A stretch of DNA of 64,000 nt from contig NC_092583.1 of NCBI RefSeq assembly GCF_037975245.1, forward strand, positions 6,897,264-6,961,263, in the 5' to 3' direction. Made by a program: the position numbers and the translations under genes. Shown here piece after piece: positions 12,328 to 25,889 of this stretch. How positions within the stretch are numbered: position 1 is the stretch's first letter; every line of letters starts with the position of its first letter. Source of the stretch: Apostichopus japonicus. Its lineage: Eukaryota; Echinodermata; Holothuroidea; Aspidochirotida; Stichopodidae. Below the pieces are notes generated by a model, which was not told the DNA's origin, did not search any database, and was given only the letters and a program-made list of their open reading frames with translations.

Positions 12328-12579
12328 GGAGGCCGGACTTTGCCAGTCGTAATGGCTTGGACATTTGTTATGAACGGAAAAGAAACAAACTTGTCCCCAG
12401 AAATCATAGCTAGATTCCTGTTAAATTGTGTATCGATCTGTAAAACACTATAGGGAGGCTGGACTTTGCCAGTCATAATGGCTTGGACGTTCGTTATGAA
12501 CGGAAAAGAAACAAACTTGTCCCCAGAAATCATAGCTACATTGCTGTTAAATTGTGTATCGATCTGTAACACACAAGTG
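12328..12579. repeat. 126-bp tandem duplication with a long antisense open frame
   Basis: Two adjacent copies of a 126-bp unit start GGAGGC[CT]GGACTTTGCCAG and differ at about six of the roughly 108 best-aligned positions. Because 126 is 42 codons, a minus-strand frame (12315-12572) stays open through both and gives a 42-residue repeat containing AMISGDKFVSFPFITNVQAI. On the minus strand each copy is preceded by an acceptor-like TTTTACAG or GTTACAG before ATCGATACACAA. Four of the six differences change the protein, so I see no sign of purifying selection. It may be a decayed duplicated exon or a neutral repeat. Confidence 0.8.
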
Positions 12580-13816
12580 ATAAGCCCTGCACATCGATGT
12601 CAGCTGGTTATTAGTTTCCTTGTCCTGAGTATGCAGCCTACATTTAGTCAGCTGTTTGACCCACAAGCCTACTGCAAGCTCTGCTCCATTTAATCTATAA
12701 AATCTTGTTGATTTAATATACTGTATGCTCAATATTCCTGGACATTTTCCTCGCTGTAAACTGCATGCATGGTGGGGTTATGCTTATCTCATCTTCTTGA
12801 CATAGGAGCAGTATTCTCACTTTGGGGTTGTTCAGTTTGAATATGTAAGGGTGCTACTACTAAGGATATGGTTAGAATTTTGAGGTGATCGAAACGAGGA
12901 AACCTTTAAGTGTTGGAACTGTGGTAAAATTTATCATATAAATTAGAATGTTACTTAAGGATGTTCTACACTGTATTAACATCTTAAAATTTCATCTGAA
13001 TATTATACAATTACTTCTGTTATTTAAGAAAATTTAACCTTGTATTCCTTCAAAGTGAATTGAAAATCCTTTTGTTTATGGTTCATACAAAATTCAACTG
13101 ATGTCAGATTAAAATTTGTCCACCTTCAAACTTAGCATCTGAACTCTTTTAGTACAAAAGAAACAAAAAAGAAGAAAGATTAATACTTCATTATGTTTGA
13201 AAGTTTCTATAAGGAATAAATTTATATAAGATTGATTAAATTGATCTCACTGATCTCTCATTAATACCTGCCTCCAACTTCTACATACACACTTTCCTAG
13301 CTGTACCTAGACTCCTAGAACTTTGGATACATCACAGCAAACTATATTAGACATCATCTTAACCTGATTAGAACTAACACGGATGATTCATTTGTGGAAA
13401 GTCCCTTTAAAATTCTAATTTATTCCAGTTATGTTTGCTTCTCCTTTCATGTGTGTGTTAATATGAAAGAGTCTCCAGAGGAATTAGAAGACACATGCTA
13501 TCTGCTGTGTCAATATTCCATCCATGCAATCAAGGCATGGCGATGATACCCCATATCAGTAAAAACAGATTGAAAGTATAGGTTTTTACTAACTTTCTAT
13601 CATTTTGGTGTGATCTTTTTGCATACATGCAACCAATTATGTTGTGTGTGTTAGGGTTGACTGCTTCCTGTGAGGAGTTATGGATATTGGCTTTGAAACA
13701 TTTATCTAATCAACATTTGGCTGTTTTTACCTTTATGTATACATGGTGCTCCCAAGCATGGTCTTGTAGGCTGGTTAATATTTTATACCCCTCTTAATTT
13801 GTGAAGTGTATATGCA

Positions 13817-13904
13817 TGCATCTATAGCCTAGTGGTGTAATAGGGTGTCCGCATATAAAGTGGGAGGCCCAGGTTCGAATCCCGGTGAAGGCTGAAAGTT
13901 TTTT
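13817..13904 (+). repeat. tRNA-derived SINE head/tRNA pseudogene with Pol III boxes and T-run terminator
   Basis: TAGCCTAGTGG matches the Pol III A box and GGTTCGAATCC is a perfect B box. Between them CCGC-ATATAAA-GTGG can form an anticodon stem-loop, and CCAGG/CCCGG forms the T stem with one mismatch. The 5' acceptor strand does not pair well with GAAGGCT. A T6 run directly follows (about 13899-13904), which would stop Pol III. This is the usual form of a SINE head or retro-tRNA pseudogene. Confidence 0.65.
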
Positions 13905-14895
13905 CACTGTTCTGGATTTTCCAACTCTTTACAATTTCAATTATATATACATACATACATATAAACTAGCCTACAGTGGAATAATGACCTTCCTTTCTGG
14001 CTTCAAAACTCATTTGAGTACCTGAGTAGCAAATCAAGTACCAATGTAAGTGTGTATTTAAGTACTGCTAGGTATTGGTGCTCAAGGTCCTCCAGACATT
14101 TTCAGCTTAAGAAAGTTCTGGCTTGTTAACCTGTTTCGTACTTGAGTCTTGTAAGCAAGGTCAGTGATTATTAGCTTGCAAACAGTAATAAAAGTTTCAT
14201 TTTTGATAATTAACAATTAGTTCAGTAGAAAATATTGATATTTTCCAAACTAGTTGTGATATTTTATTACAAACCAATGCAAGGTAAATTTCCCTGACTG
14301 ACATATTTGTTTCCAGTGTAAGCCATCTGTTGTCACTAGGGTGGGCTGAACTCTTTGGTGGTTATATTGATTGGTAACTGATTTTCATGTAGTCAGTTAA
14401 CTTGTTATATATATCTCATCTGGTGATCATTGTCATATCCCATTCCCCAGCCAGTACCAGACATCCCAAGTAATTTCATGGTTCTCTGCAGACCCAAGCT
14501 GTTGCCATGGCAATGGGTTATTTGAGGTTGAAATATTAGGATTCCAAAGTATAGATGGTATGAACTTGTTATGCATCCTATGTAGGCCAGGGTAGTCAGT
14601 GTTTAATGACATATTATTGTACTTATGGGACCCTGTTGTATAAAGTCCCCTATTCATAACCATCCACCACATCTCTCCAGGTCAATTGGCAATGCACGAA
14701 AAAGAAGAATATATTGCCCCAAAGCAGTTCTTCTGGTCACAATTCTCTTTAATATGTTCTATTGAAAACTTGAAATTAGTGAGAAATCATTAATTGAAAT
14801 TTACAATGGGTAAATTTGGGTGTACCACTAATTAATTAGGAATAGTGAAAATATTTCTAACAGTGTTATGTATACATAACTGGCCATGGTGCCAA

Positions 14896-15000
14896 CCACC
14901 CACCTATCCCTCTCCTCCCTTCCATCATTCCCCTCTATCAGCCCCCTTCACAGCTCCCCTCCACTAGTCCCTCTACTACCTCCCCCCTCACCCAACCCTG
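14896..15000. repeat. C/T-rich low-complexity tract
   Basis: The tract is dominated by CCCTCTCC, CCCCTTC and CCTCCCCC. It is open in one forward frame only because of its base composition. Confidence 0.7.
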
Positions 15001-18000
15001 ACCATTGGTTGTTACATACTAAGGGGAAGCCAATCATGCACAACCATCAAGATGGCATACTTTGGTGATAGAAGTACCTTCTTTGATGTGGAAGATTGAG
15101 AAGGTCAAGCTAAGGTCATTACGTGACAGTGTTGGTAGACCAGAATGGGTCAGTGTACTACTGTATTTGACAATCAGAAATTTAAATTCATCAATCATAA
15201 ATTTATCAGCTGAGTGGTTTCAGGATATTTGAAAATGTTCAGAAGGTATCTCTTTACTCATTGTGAATTTATAGCTTTATTCAAAACTTTTAGCCACTTT
15301 TTCAGCAAATAATTGGGTGGAATTGAAGGGGTGGTTAGGGGACTTGTTAAATTGTGGTTTGATATTTAATGTCAGTATTTACAGGGATTCTCCCTATAGA
15401 TTATAAATTTGTAAAGCAGATAGTTGTGGTGTAATAGTTCAAGAAATGATTATCCCCATGCTGTATGAGTCATCTTACATCATGGTATATGGTGTACATG
15501 GCTGTTGACCAGTACCTGGAAGTAGGGGGGGGGGGGGGGAGGCGATAATGAGGTTAAATATGGTGACAATCCAAGATTCGATGAGGGGCACCTGTGGCAT
15601 GTAAGAGTGCAAGGTATCTACAATTAGCATTGAATATGTAGCATTACTGTTGTATGGTGTTCATACTGTATGCATAATTATGAACTACTTATGTATGGTT
15701 TAACTATACCATTTCACCTGTAATGGTGAGAACATATTATGACTTCTGTAAGTCTGAGAATTCATACGTTTCCTGAAGAGAAAATCTGCACCTAAGCTGA
15801 AATCAAATGATGCTTTCAGATCCATTATTTCACAATGTCATTGGAAAATGCGGTCCTGTAGGTTTCTCTGGAAACCAAATTAAGAAAGTCCTGTAAATGC
15901 CATTTGTGATTTTATTCCATTTCGTGTCTCCTTACAAAACCAAAGAAAAGTAATTTGCAACAAAGGAAGCCAGAGACCTTTTGTAGCAGTCACCATGCAT
16001 GTGACAAATAAGAAACCTTTTTGAGGGTTGGTTGTTGTCAAAGTACTATAAATACACCATCAGTACATTATTGGGATAATAATGAACAAGTTAACCATGA
16101 CAGTTATTGTTCATAACAACTTAACGTTATGATGTATGCAACAATTAACAAAAACATTGGTACAACAATAGCTGTCACACTGTATTAAACAGCTTTCTCA
16201 CAGTTTAAAGCAATTTTGTTATTACAAACAAAAGTAATATCTGAAATTCTCTTCAGCATATACAGCAGATGCAAATTTTTGCATATTTTCTTGGTTTACT
16301 ACAAAGTAAGGTAGTATCAAACATTTTAGAAAACAATGCAAAATCGTATTTGATACATTTATTGACCTTTCGCATTATGGATCGTAATCCTATAAGGGCT
16401 TTGATGTTCTTGTCTTATCTCGGTTTCTGACACGTGAATTTAAGAGTGTTTCATTTTCAAGCTTATCTGGGACAAGTGATTGATATCTGCTTGCATTCTT
16501 TAGTAGTGAAGGATTTGATGAACACCTGTGTTTGTAATTAAGCTGCTTTAATTCCTTATTTAATTCTTTTTTTTCTTTACCTGAGGTAGTTAGCCTGCTG
16601 TTGGCCTACCAGCGGAGGTCCCTAGACACCGAGGTGTTGATCTAGTCTAGTTTTGTGATGAAAATTGTGTCACTGTTTTTGAAACTCAAGTCAACAATTT
16701 ATGAATGAACTATGCAGTTAATTCCACATATGTAACCAATATTGCCTAAGGTATCAATTTGATGCAGAGGAAATTCCAAACTTCACTCTACCCATTTTTA
16801 CATAAATTGTGAGGCTCTTGTTGTTTAATATCTACATGCTTGACATATTTTGAAAGGTATCTAGTTTGAGGAGTTGTATATGCTCTTCAGTTTTGCTCAC
16901 CATTCCTATCTTTCAAACTTGACATAGTTAATTTAGGTCACAATTGATCAAACCTAATACTTTACTACCTTTGGATTCTGTCTCTGAGCAAACGTTAATT
17001 AGCAATTAATTCATTATTCAACGACCATTCAGTTCTGCTAATCTCATGGCCCAGATTCTATGACTTTTGAGACTTTTGGAACTTTTGGAAAATTGCCAAA
17101 ATACGAAATCATGTCACAAGCTTCATCTTCATTGTTGAAGTAATTTGACAATTCAAGTCATAACCTGCACCTTTATGGCAATTTAGTATCAAAAACAAAG
17201 AAATGAGCACAAATAGACCTAAATGAAACAAGTAATTGTGTAACTTATTGTGCCGTGTATTTTACAATACCAGGAAGTTAAGTTCTTCTGCATAAATTAA
17301 GTGCAGTTTTGAAGGTGTTATGACAACTGCATACTTATTACTGGATACTAAATTATTACAAGAGTGAAAGATTACTTCTGTTTTTTTTTTGTCAAACATA
17401 ATATATATCTACTGATTATTCATACTAGTGAGGAAAACAAAGGGGACAACAGAACAACAGCCCAAATGAAATAAACAAAATATGAAAGGCAATTGTACCT
17501 GCTTATCATAATACCATATGCATTGTTCCATTCATACAGTAATATCTCTGTATAATTTACACTGGATTTTAAATGCTCTAATGTTTTTTCCTCTCCTCTG
17601 AGATTAGCCAATATGACCTGTTTATTTTGATGGTTTCTGTGGTAACATGTGCGTCTGCATAGTCATGTACTTACTATGTGTACCCAATCAGCATGTTAGA
17701 CAACCACATATGAAGAAAACAGTTTTGTGTAATAGTAATACTTTATCAACAAAAGGCAGTCTTGTATAATTGATTTTGTGTGACGTTAATTTTGTTCGAC
17801 TCCTGCTGCTTTTAATTGTATGATATTTTCAGTTTTCCTAGGTACATTTCTTTGAGAACTGGCTTCACCATCAGTTTATATTAAAATTGTCAAAGTCTGA
17901 AAAAAATTGGAACTATAATAAAATTAAAACAGAATCATAGGTTTTGTTAGGTACTGTTTGTTTATATGCGTGTGTGTGTAATTAATATATGCATTGTTAT

Positions 18001-21000
18001 ATTTGTACGAAATAAGCACATATTTGTAAAATCATAGAATTGGTACCTACATCTCAAAAGCTATAGTTCTAAGATTTATTAATGATATTCAACTTTGCTT
18101 CTCTCGTTATTTGAATAATACAGCCTGTTGCTTTTGAAGTCACTGCTCTGGTATTACAAAAGAGTATCATAATATTTGATATAGAAATATATTGTGTTCC
18201 TGGTGCATTGTGGGACTGTACAGTGTTGTCTTTAGTATGAAGTTCAATGGATGAAAATAAATTGTTTGTATTTTTGCCTCAGGATTTTCATTATAAAGCC
18301 ATCAGATTTGCATCCTGATGTTAGGCATAAGACGGCAAGCTTCAAAGTTTTTAGTTGTTGTCTCAACACAGTTTACCTGATCAAAAAGGCGAATGCAGAA
18401 TATATAACCTTTCAAATATATGTGCATATTTTGAAAAGTGGGAGTGAATGCCTTGCAAGTAGGTTAAGTAGTTCTTCTATTCAGAGGAATTATAAATCCA
18501 ACAATACCCTAAAGTTGAAGAATCAGCAATAGCAGTGTTAGAGGAGGCATACGTTGAAGTTGATGTTATTGTTTTTATTTCCAATATCATCTGTTTGTTT
18601 TAGTACCATTATCCTTACCAAGTTGTTTACATGTTTTATAAGTGTAAATAATTATCCATTGTTTTTTGGTTCCTTTTTGCAATTCATTACCAATCCTTAG
18701 AAGTTTAAAGGAGAGAAGGTTAAAGAACATAAAGAATACTTTGCCAAAATCAGGATATGTGGAAAAAGTTGGATATTATTAAATCAATACTATTCGTTAA
18801 CTTTTGCTAGATGATTCCCTTAATACTAGAGAAAACTAAGATGCAGAAACAAGAAACGCAAACTAAAACTAGAGAAACGCTGAGTGGACTATTTTTGGTT
18901 TCCAGTCTACTCTAGCTGGCCACCATCGCATCTGCCAAAAATATCATTTCATCTTCTTTGCAGCAGTCCTACAGCTCAAAGCTATTTTGGATCCATTACC
19001 CATTCTAATTAACCTCAGCTCAGCTCAGAAAATGACTGTTTGTTGCAGTTGACTTAGCAATTTATTAGCCATAGGAGAGTTGGTCTTAACCCATGATGGG
19101 TCGTCACGGAGATTCCAATTGCATTCCTCTACTTATGGGATATTTTTCATGTCAGGGTTTATGTTTCACATCAGAGGGAATACATCCTGAGATGTAATAG
19201 GCTAGTGATTACTTTTATCAAATGCTGAGCTGGATGGAGGTGACAGGGTCAGGAATTAGGAAAAGTGGAAATTTGAGACTAAATGTTTGGAATGATGAAA
19301 TCAATTAATGGTCATTCCTCAAATTACCATGAGTTATGTGCAACACAGTATTGGCTGTAAATATCCTTGAGTGAATTAACTAATTAAAAAGGTACATTTT
19401 TGATTAATTGTAAATATAAATGATGCTATCAAGGTCAAAGGTCATTATTACCTCAAACATGGTATCAAGAACAAAAAATGCCCCCCCCCCCACACAGGTC
19501 CCCGCAAACTAGGCCAAACCGTTTGACGGTCACCCATGAAGCAGTTTCATCTCAACACTTTGTGAGGAGCTAATATAAGCTTCCTTAATGTCAAATGAGA
19601 GTTTTCAAAAGAGATGCTTTTGAAGAGCAATTTTAGCACACTTATGATCTTGTTACTGGATTATTGCCCACATCACCTGTCTAAGTGTAATAACTGAATT
19701 CCTATTGTAGTAGTAATGCACCCTTCAGTATATACTGTGTTGTTTACTGTGGCACTGCCCTACATTTAAGAGTAGTACTCTCCTCGCTATATCCCTATCT
19801 TTAAGCTATCCATCTAATAATGCATTTAAAGTGAACATTGATTAATCTTGGCATATATCTTGACATTTCTTGTTTACATGGGTTAGCAGCTGGGTTCTAT
19901 ATTTGTCTGGATTTTGCCATTTCAAGATCTGAAGCGCTGTAAACCTCTCTTTGACCTTTTGTAGAAACTATGTACAATATCTGTATATATTATATTATAT
20001 TATAAGTGGTTAAATGGCTATGTATAATGCCCAAATCCTCCACCCTTCATCCTAACATGAGTAAAAACAGCTGTTGCAAGGTGATTCATTGTGCTGCATT
20101 ATTCAATCTATAATCATTTTGGAATAGTTAGACATTTTGTGTCTTGTATTTCTGTCCTTTTACCGATCTGTTTGAAGTGGTTTTGTCATTTAATGCCCAT
20201 CTTTGTATCCAATCATTGCCTTAATACAGTTTGGAAATCTTCACTGTGTCAAAGCTTCTTTGATGGAGATCACCTTGCAAATCAAGTTCACTTTAAGCTG
20301 CTTGTATAAAAGTCAAAGCTTTATCTCAAACATCCTCAGGCAAACAGGACAGACTTGTAATCCTTTCAAACATGTGTTGTAAATGCAAGTAAATGAAGTT
20401 CTAATTGTATCTACGGTTTTCGTCTGTTGGTAGTACTGCAAACAGACTTATATAGCTTCAAGATGGAAACACTCAAAGAAGAGAATAATGTTGGTGGTCT
20501 CCACCCACAGGCAGGGTTCCATTTGCTAGCTCAGGATTGGTCAAAGAAAATGTCCATCTATTTGTTCGTACATAGAACAGCTATGGGGTCTATATTTCAC
20601 AAAAGGAAATTCTGTTCCTTCTGGGTGTTGAAACATTTTGGAATGATAAATTCAATATTGCAAAATCCTTACCAGTTAATTAATTGGTCGATGGCCACAT
20701 AATGTTGGTCTTTGCCTGTTTGATGCTGCATGGGAAAATGGAAATTTTAATGGCACAACAGGGGAAGAAATAGTATGCACTGGTGAATAGTAGTCTGTGA
20801 TAGAAATCATCAACCTACTGTACTATAGTGGGAAAGGGCACTGTTAGTTATGAAAAGTTATAACTTTTCCCAAATTATAATATGTGTGTGTTGTATAGAA
20901 CACAATAGTATTTGCTACGTACATTCTCTGATATGTACACCCATGTAGTTCCATGCAGTTTGTACCAAACCTCACTGGTCAGTTTCATATCTTTTATTCA

Positions 21001-24000
21001 AATTTCGTTAAATGTTTAGAACACATCCTTTGCATCCCCCTTCCCCTTCCCCCTCCTGACCCCCTATCTGCACTAAGCATGTCTCTGTGATAATAAATGC
21101 TATCAGAAAGTAATTGTCACCTGGAAATACAGAAACGACTCAGCTTATGTTCGAACTTAACCTATACCATTTGATAACCATTGGGGTATACATGTACTGA
21201 GCAAACAACTGTTGTTTTAAGATAACACTAAAATTTGTCAAAATTTGTGAACCCAAGGAAGCCAATTTCCTATCTTCACATTTTAGAAACAGAAAGTTAT
21301 GACTGCATGTACATGTACGTAAGTCTGTAATAACCTCCAACACAGAGAAACTATACTACGCAGCTTTCATAATCCTCTAATTACGGCATTTTATTCTTGG
21401 TTGGAATAAATGCTGAGTCATTTCTGTTTCAAGATATTTGTGAATAACTTGTTTGCAAGGTATAAGTATAGTAATTCTGAGGAAGACAATTTGCAAATGT
21501 AACCTTGAAATGTTTTAACATGATTGCAGATATGCAAGGAAGAAGTGATAATTCAAAGGATGAATCTGTTTTGACTTCAGAGATAATCTTACGTGCGGTA
21601 TCTGGTTTATCCGTATGTAATATGGCAGGTACAACAGGGAATCGCTATTTTGGTTCCCAATTTTCATTGGCAACTGGCATTTTCTTTCTTTATATAGTTC
21701 CATGGTGTAATTGCATCAAGTAGCATAAGCTTGGTCTCTTCTCACTTTTAGAGGTGAGTTAACTAGAAAAATAAACCCTTTTGTGAAATTTTGGCAGCCA
21801 TACAAAATTTAACAGTGTAGGAATTTTAAGAAATCTAATATCTCCAATGAACATTCTTGTATTTTATACTTAATTTAAAAATTGTCCATCATTATAAGTT
21901 TTGTAAAATGTTGTTCATTGTGTGGATATGTTTATATATTGGTGTTGTTCTTGATACTGAGTCAAACATATTGGTTCCTGCTTTCAAACAGTTTATTGTA
22001 CGAAATTGAAAGCATTCTGACCATGCCTAAATATTTCGTCCATAACATCACTTTGATTATTAAAACCGATAACTAACAGGTATTAAGCACAAAGAGAGCA
22101 CCACAATGATGTGGGGAGAAGTTGTACCAGGGAAAAAAAATATAAAAACAATGTACATGGGGCTAAAAAAAACAAAAAAAAAAAACTGGAGAAGAAAATT
22201 AACATTAAGAATGTTGTTGTTATATAATCCTAATCATTGTAAGTTTTTGAAATGCCTTAAAATGTAATAAGGGCAGAAAATGGTTGAACAGAATATATAT
22301 CAGTTTACTATCCTGCTGTAATGTAAAGTCTTGACTTGAGAAAGACTTGAAAAGGTCTTATAAATGTCAACCTATTAAATTTTGTTTGAAAGATAAACAA
22401 AGTAACAATTGGTATACTCGTTTTTTTCTTGCTTTGATATATTTGTTCATTTAGAGGTTTAGGCCTTTGTTTGATTTGTGTTCCCACCTGTGTCCTTTTA
22501 CCTGAAAGGATAAAGTTGGACTGGTTATTGTTTACACATCACTCCCTCTTTGTTTACAACCCACTCACCTTTACCTTATCAAGTTGATCATTATCAACAA
22601 TGTTGATATTCTTAAATATAGTTTGTTTATTTACATGGCAAAGTACAAAACTTACTGACTAAGTACGCAACTAGTTATTAAACAGACCAACCTGTTCCTT
22701 GTGTAACAATGTGATGTGAGTGATGCTGGATTAAGGTGTAATGACCAGTAGAAGTACAGTAGTAATCATAGATCCAAATTTTAAAATGTGATGTTTTACA
22801 CACTGGACAAGAAAGTCATTGATATGACAACTGAATACCTAAATGTTCCCCAGAAGGAGACAATTTAAGATAATACAGATAATTACAATATATATGTCTA
22901 ATAGGCAATATTTTAAGGGATGACCTAAGGCATGGTTTTAAACTATAAAAAGACTTTTAATTTTGTCAACATCTTAGAAGCTCATGAATTGAAATTGACT
23001 GGATTCTATAGCCTAATGTACAAACCATTAGGTCAGTTCATCAGATGCAAACAAAATTTCAATGGAAAAACGTAACAGTTTTTATAACTTTAAATGACAT
23101 GCTTTCAACAAGGGTAGGAGGGAGGGGTGTGAAGCTTGTAAATGGACATCTAAGAGAATATTGACCAACAATTTGATGGAAGAAAAGAATAATCACATGT
23201 CTGAAATGTTTGATTACCAAGGCTTTTACTTTCCCCAGGAAGAAATGACACTTATATCCATCCTCTCCTCCACTTTTATCCTCTCTTCCTCCTCTTTGCA
23301 GTCACAAACATCTAATGATATGACATGATAATGTCCTTGCAGTATTACCCTGGAGTTTGTTTATTGACTTTATTACCATAGTTGCTCACACTCCAACAAA
23401 GAGCACAAGGCTAATATTATTTAAGTAGTTTCCAAACATGTAGAATCAAGAGATTTTTCAAATTAAGAGCATTTTAGATTGATGCCAGGTTCTCAGTTTT
23501 GACAGGAACGCTTGTAGGAGGAAGGTAGTTGTGAAGGTTTCTCTTTCCGTTTTGTGATTGGTTCTTAGAAGCAACTAAGTAACTGGCAGCGTGTTTACAG
23601 ACCGTGTGCTTTTAAATTTAACTAATAAAAACCCTGTAAATGCTGCTGCACCCCATACTTACTGTAAGATAGTAGTAAAATGTCGGTCACTAAGTCCTTG
23701 ATCAGATCTGAATTATTAATTAATTAAATCAGAAACTGAATTTTACTGATTTGTTGCCTGATGATTGTCACGTCATGTTTGCCATTATTTTGTGGTATGT
23801 GATCATATGTTTTAACTGACATGAAGAGAATATATCAATAGAAGACTCAACTTGAACAACTGTTTTATCATTTTTCTTGGATTGGATGTTGATGCTATGT
23901 TTTATAAGCTCCGTAGCATAAAAAATGAACCCCCTAATTTATTGTTTTAATAATTCCTATTATTCATCATATGCTATGATTCCATCTGAACACAGTTCAG

Positions 24001-24186
24001 TTTGATCAACCATAGTTACAATGTAGCAATAGTTAACTTGTAAGTGTGTGATTTCTTTATAAGAAAAACTAGAAAACTGATTATAGAAGGTCCAGCTCTT
24101 AATGATAAACCCCGCTTTGAAAACGTTACGTATATCGGAATGATGCAATATGATTAATATTTTTATGATTCCACCTTTTCTTGCAG

Positions 24187-24301
24187 CCTCAAGATGTAGC
24201 AGACTGCCAAAGTCATTCATTTAGGACCAAAGTATACAAAGAAACCCAGACATGTCGAGTCTGCCATGATGTCATCTGGAACGAGGGTAGATCCTGTAAA
24301 G
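24187..24301 (+). CDS. Tensin-like protein, exon encoding N-terminal two-thirds of a C1 zinc-finger domain
   Basis: This internal exon of 38 codons plus one base follows a pyrimidine-rich acceptor ending TTTTCTTGCAG and ends at a good donor (AAAG|GTAAGC, phase 1). It reads PQDVADCQSHSFRTKVYK and continues through ETQTCRVC to NEGRSCK. His10, Cys23, Cys26 and Cys37 of the exon product are the first four zinc ligands of a C1 domain, spaced H-x12-C-x2-C-x10-C. The ten-residue gap between the second and third cysteines is shorter than the usual 13 of phorbol-ester-binding PKC C1 domains. It matches my memory of tensin C1 domains, as does the HSFR-x-KV start. Tensins link integrin tails to actin at focal adhesions, and the C1 domain precedes the inactive phosphatase-like domain in long isoforms. 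Other atypical C1 proteins (RASSF, Vav or RhoGEF types) are the alternatives. That the exon is real and C1-coding is clear; the tensin assignment is moderately sure. Confidence 0.86.
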
Positions 24302-25889
24302 GTAAGCTGTTGTATAGTGAGCATTATTTGCACGTTGGGGGCGGGGGACCCCATTATCTCCCCATACACCCAGATAAAATCATCTCTAGGTCTGCTAAAA
24401 CACAGACCTAGGTATGATCCTTGCTGCATGTGAAGCGATTTGATCCTGAACCTTCTAGATGATCCCGAATACAAAGTCTGATCCTAAACATCTCTGATGT
24501 GGTCTAATAATTTTAAAGCAAATCATCTCTATTGTAATAAGCATTCTTAGATGTCAGCAATATCTATTAATTGATCCTTATGACCGGCCTGTTTACAAAT
24601 ACAGCTTTATGTGATCCTTATGACCGGCCTGTTTACAAACACAGCTTTATGTGATCCTTATGACCGGCCTGTTTACAAACACAGCTTTATGTGATCCTTA
24701 TGACCGGCCTGTTTACAAACACAGCTTTATGTGATCCTTATGACCGGCCTGTTTACAAATACAGCTTTATGTGATCCTTATGACCGGCCTATTTACAAAT
24801 ACAGCTTTATGTGATCCTTATGACCGGCCTGTTTACAAATACAGCTTTATGTGATCCTTATGACCGGCCTGTTTACAAATAGACCTTTATGTGATCCTTA
24901 TGAAAGGCCTGTTTACAAATATAGCTTTATGTGATCCTTATGACCGGCCTGTGTACAAATACAGCTTTATGTGATCCTAATGACCGGCCTGTTTCAAATA
25001 CAGCTTTATGTGATCCTTACTAGCAATTGATGTGATCTGCATTCCCAATCCCCATTGGATAAAAAGTATTGGATCCTTATTTTTGATCCTTAGCTTAGGA
25101 AGGGATCAAATTGTAAATCAGGTTTCAGGTCTGCATTCCTATCCAGAGATTTTTGGGAAGAGATTGTGACTCCATATCAAACATTGTTTCATGCAAGTAT
25201 TAATGCATCTTTATGATTACCAAGTTCCAAGGGTAGTGATTTCTGCTTTATTTTATTTTTTTAATTTAGTTTGGGTAAGATAAGTAACAAAAACGCATGG
25301 TACTGTATGTTCCTTATTGTCTCAATGGTCTTTCCTCACAGAAGTTTGAGGAAGTAAAGTTGTTCTACATTGGGAATTTTCTAAGAGCACTTCATAAATT
25401 AACACATCACTTATAGTAAGGTACCCCCCCCTCTCTTTTTATGCCTCATCTGAGTTTGTTTCTATCTGTGGATGGATAACAAAATTTATTTGGTCATATT
25501 TGATGTGGTCAAAGTTCTACTCCTACAAAGACTTGAAACTGAGTGAATAAAAGCCGGGACTGCTCTGTTTATATACGTTGGTCAATATTTGACTTTCTCC
25601 ATCTCTACCTCCTCCTCCATATGCTGAGTGTAGCTATCAAACAGCTTTGTATAGACTCAGTACAAAGGAAACTGAACAAAGCAGTATGAGACCGACGATA
25701 AGATCTGCAATTATTACAGAATGTCTCGGCAATTCTCAAATATCAGTTCAAATCAATATATTTTCAGAATTTCAAATATCAAGCACCTGTATTAATATTC
25801 ATTTTGTTATTTAGTGGAAGTAACTGTGTTGTTTTGGTAGGCCTTTGTCATTCATATAATAATAACTTTTAATTTCCTTTCCTTTTCAG
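24302..25889 (+). other. Intron 2 of the tensin-like gene (1588 bp)
   Basis: The intron begins GTAAGC and ends CCTTTTCAG, and splits an alanine codon (phase 1). It holds the 40-bp array at 24573-25018. The sequence on both sides of that array also carries scattered TGATCC words, suggesting older, degraded copies. Forward frames reading out of the upstream exon into this intron are not coding. Confidence 0.85.
24573..25018. repeat. 40-bp tandem repeat, 11 copies, inside intron 2
   Basis: The unit is GATCCTTATGACCGGCCTGT followed by TTACAAAYACAGCTTTATGT. It repeats eleven times at 40-bp spacing (starts at 24573, 24613 and so on to 24973), with one 1-bp deletion in the last copy and then a partial copy. 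Most units differ by zero to two bases, so the expansion is recent. Confidence 0.97.

Larger units (their letters stand above)
3596..24186 (+). other. Putative intron 1 (20.6 kb)
   Basis: This span joins the candidate first exon to the C1 exon. It begins GTAAGT and ends TTGCAG. Apart from the repeats listed separately it is AT-rich sequence in which I recognise no further exon. The longest forward frames (for example 18251-18532 and 20427-20702) show no known motif and no paired splice sites. The span contains a large satellite, a tandem duplication and tRNA-like remnants. Its status as one intron depends on the first exon being real. Confidence 0.42.
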
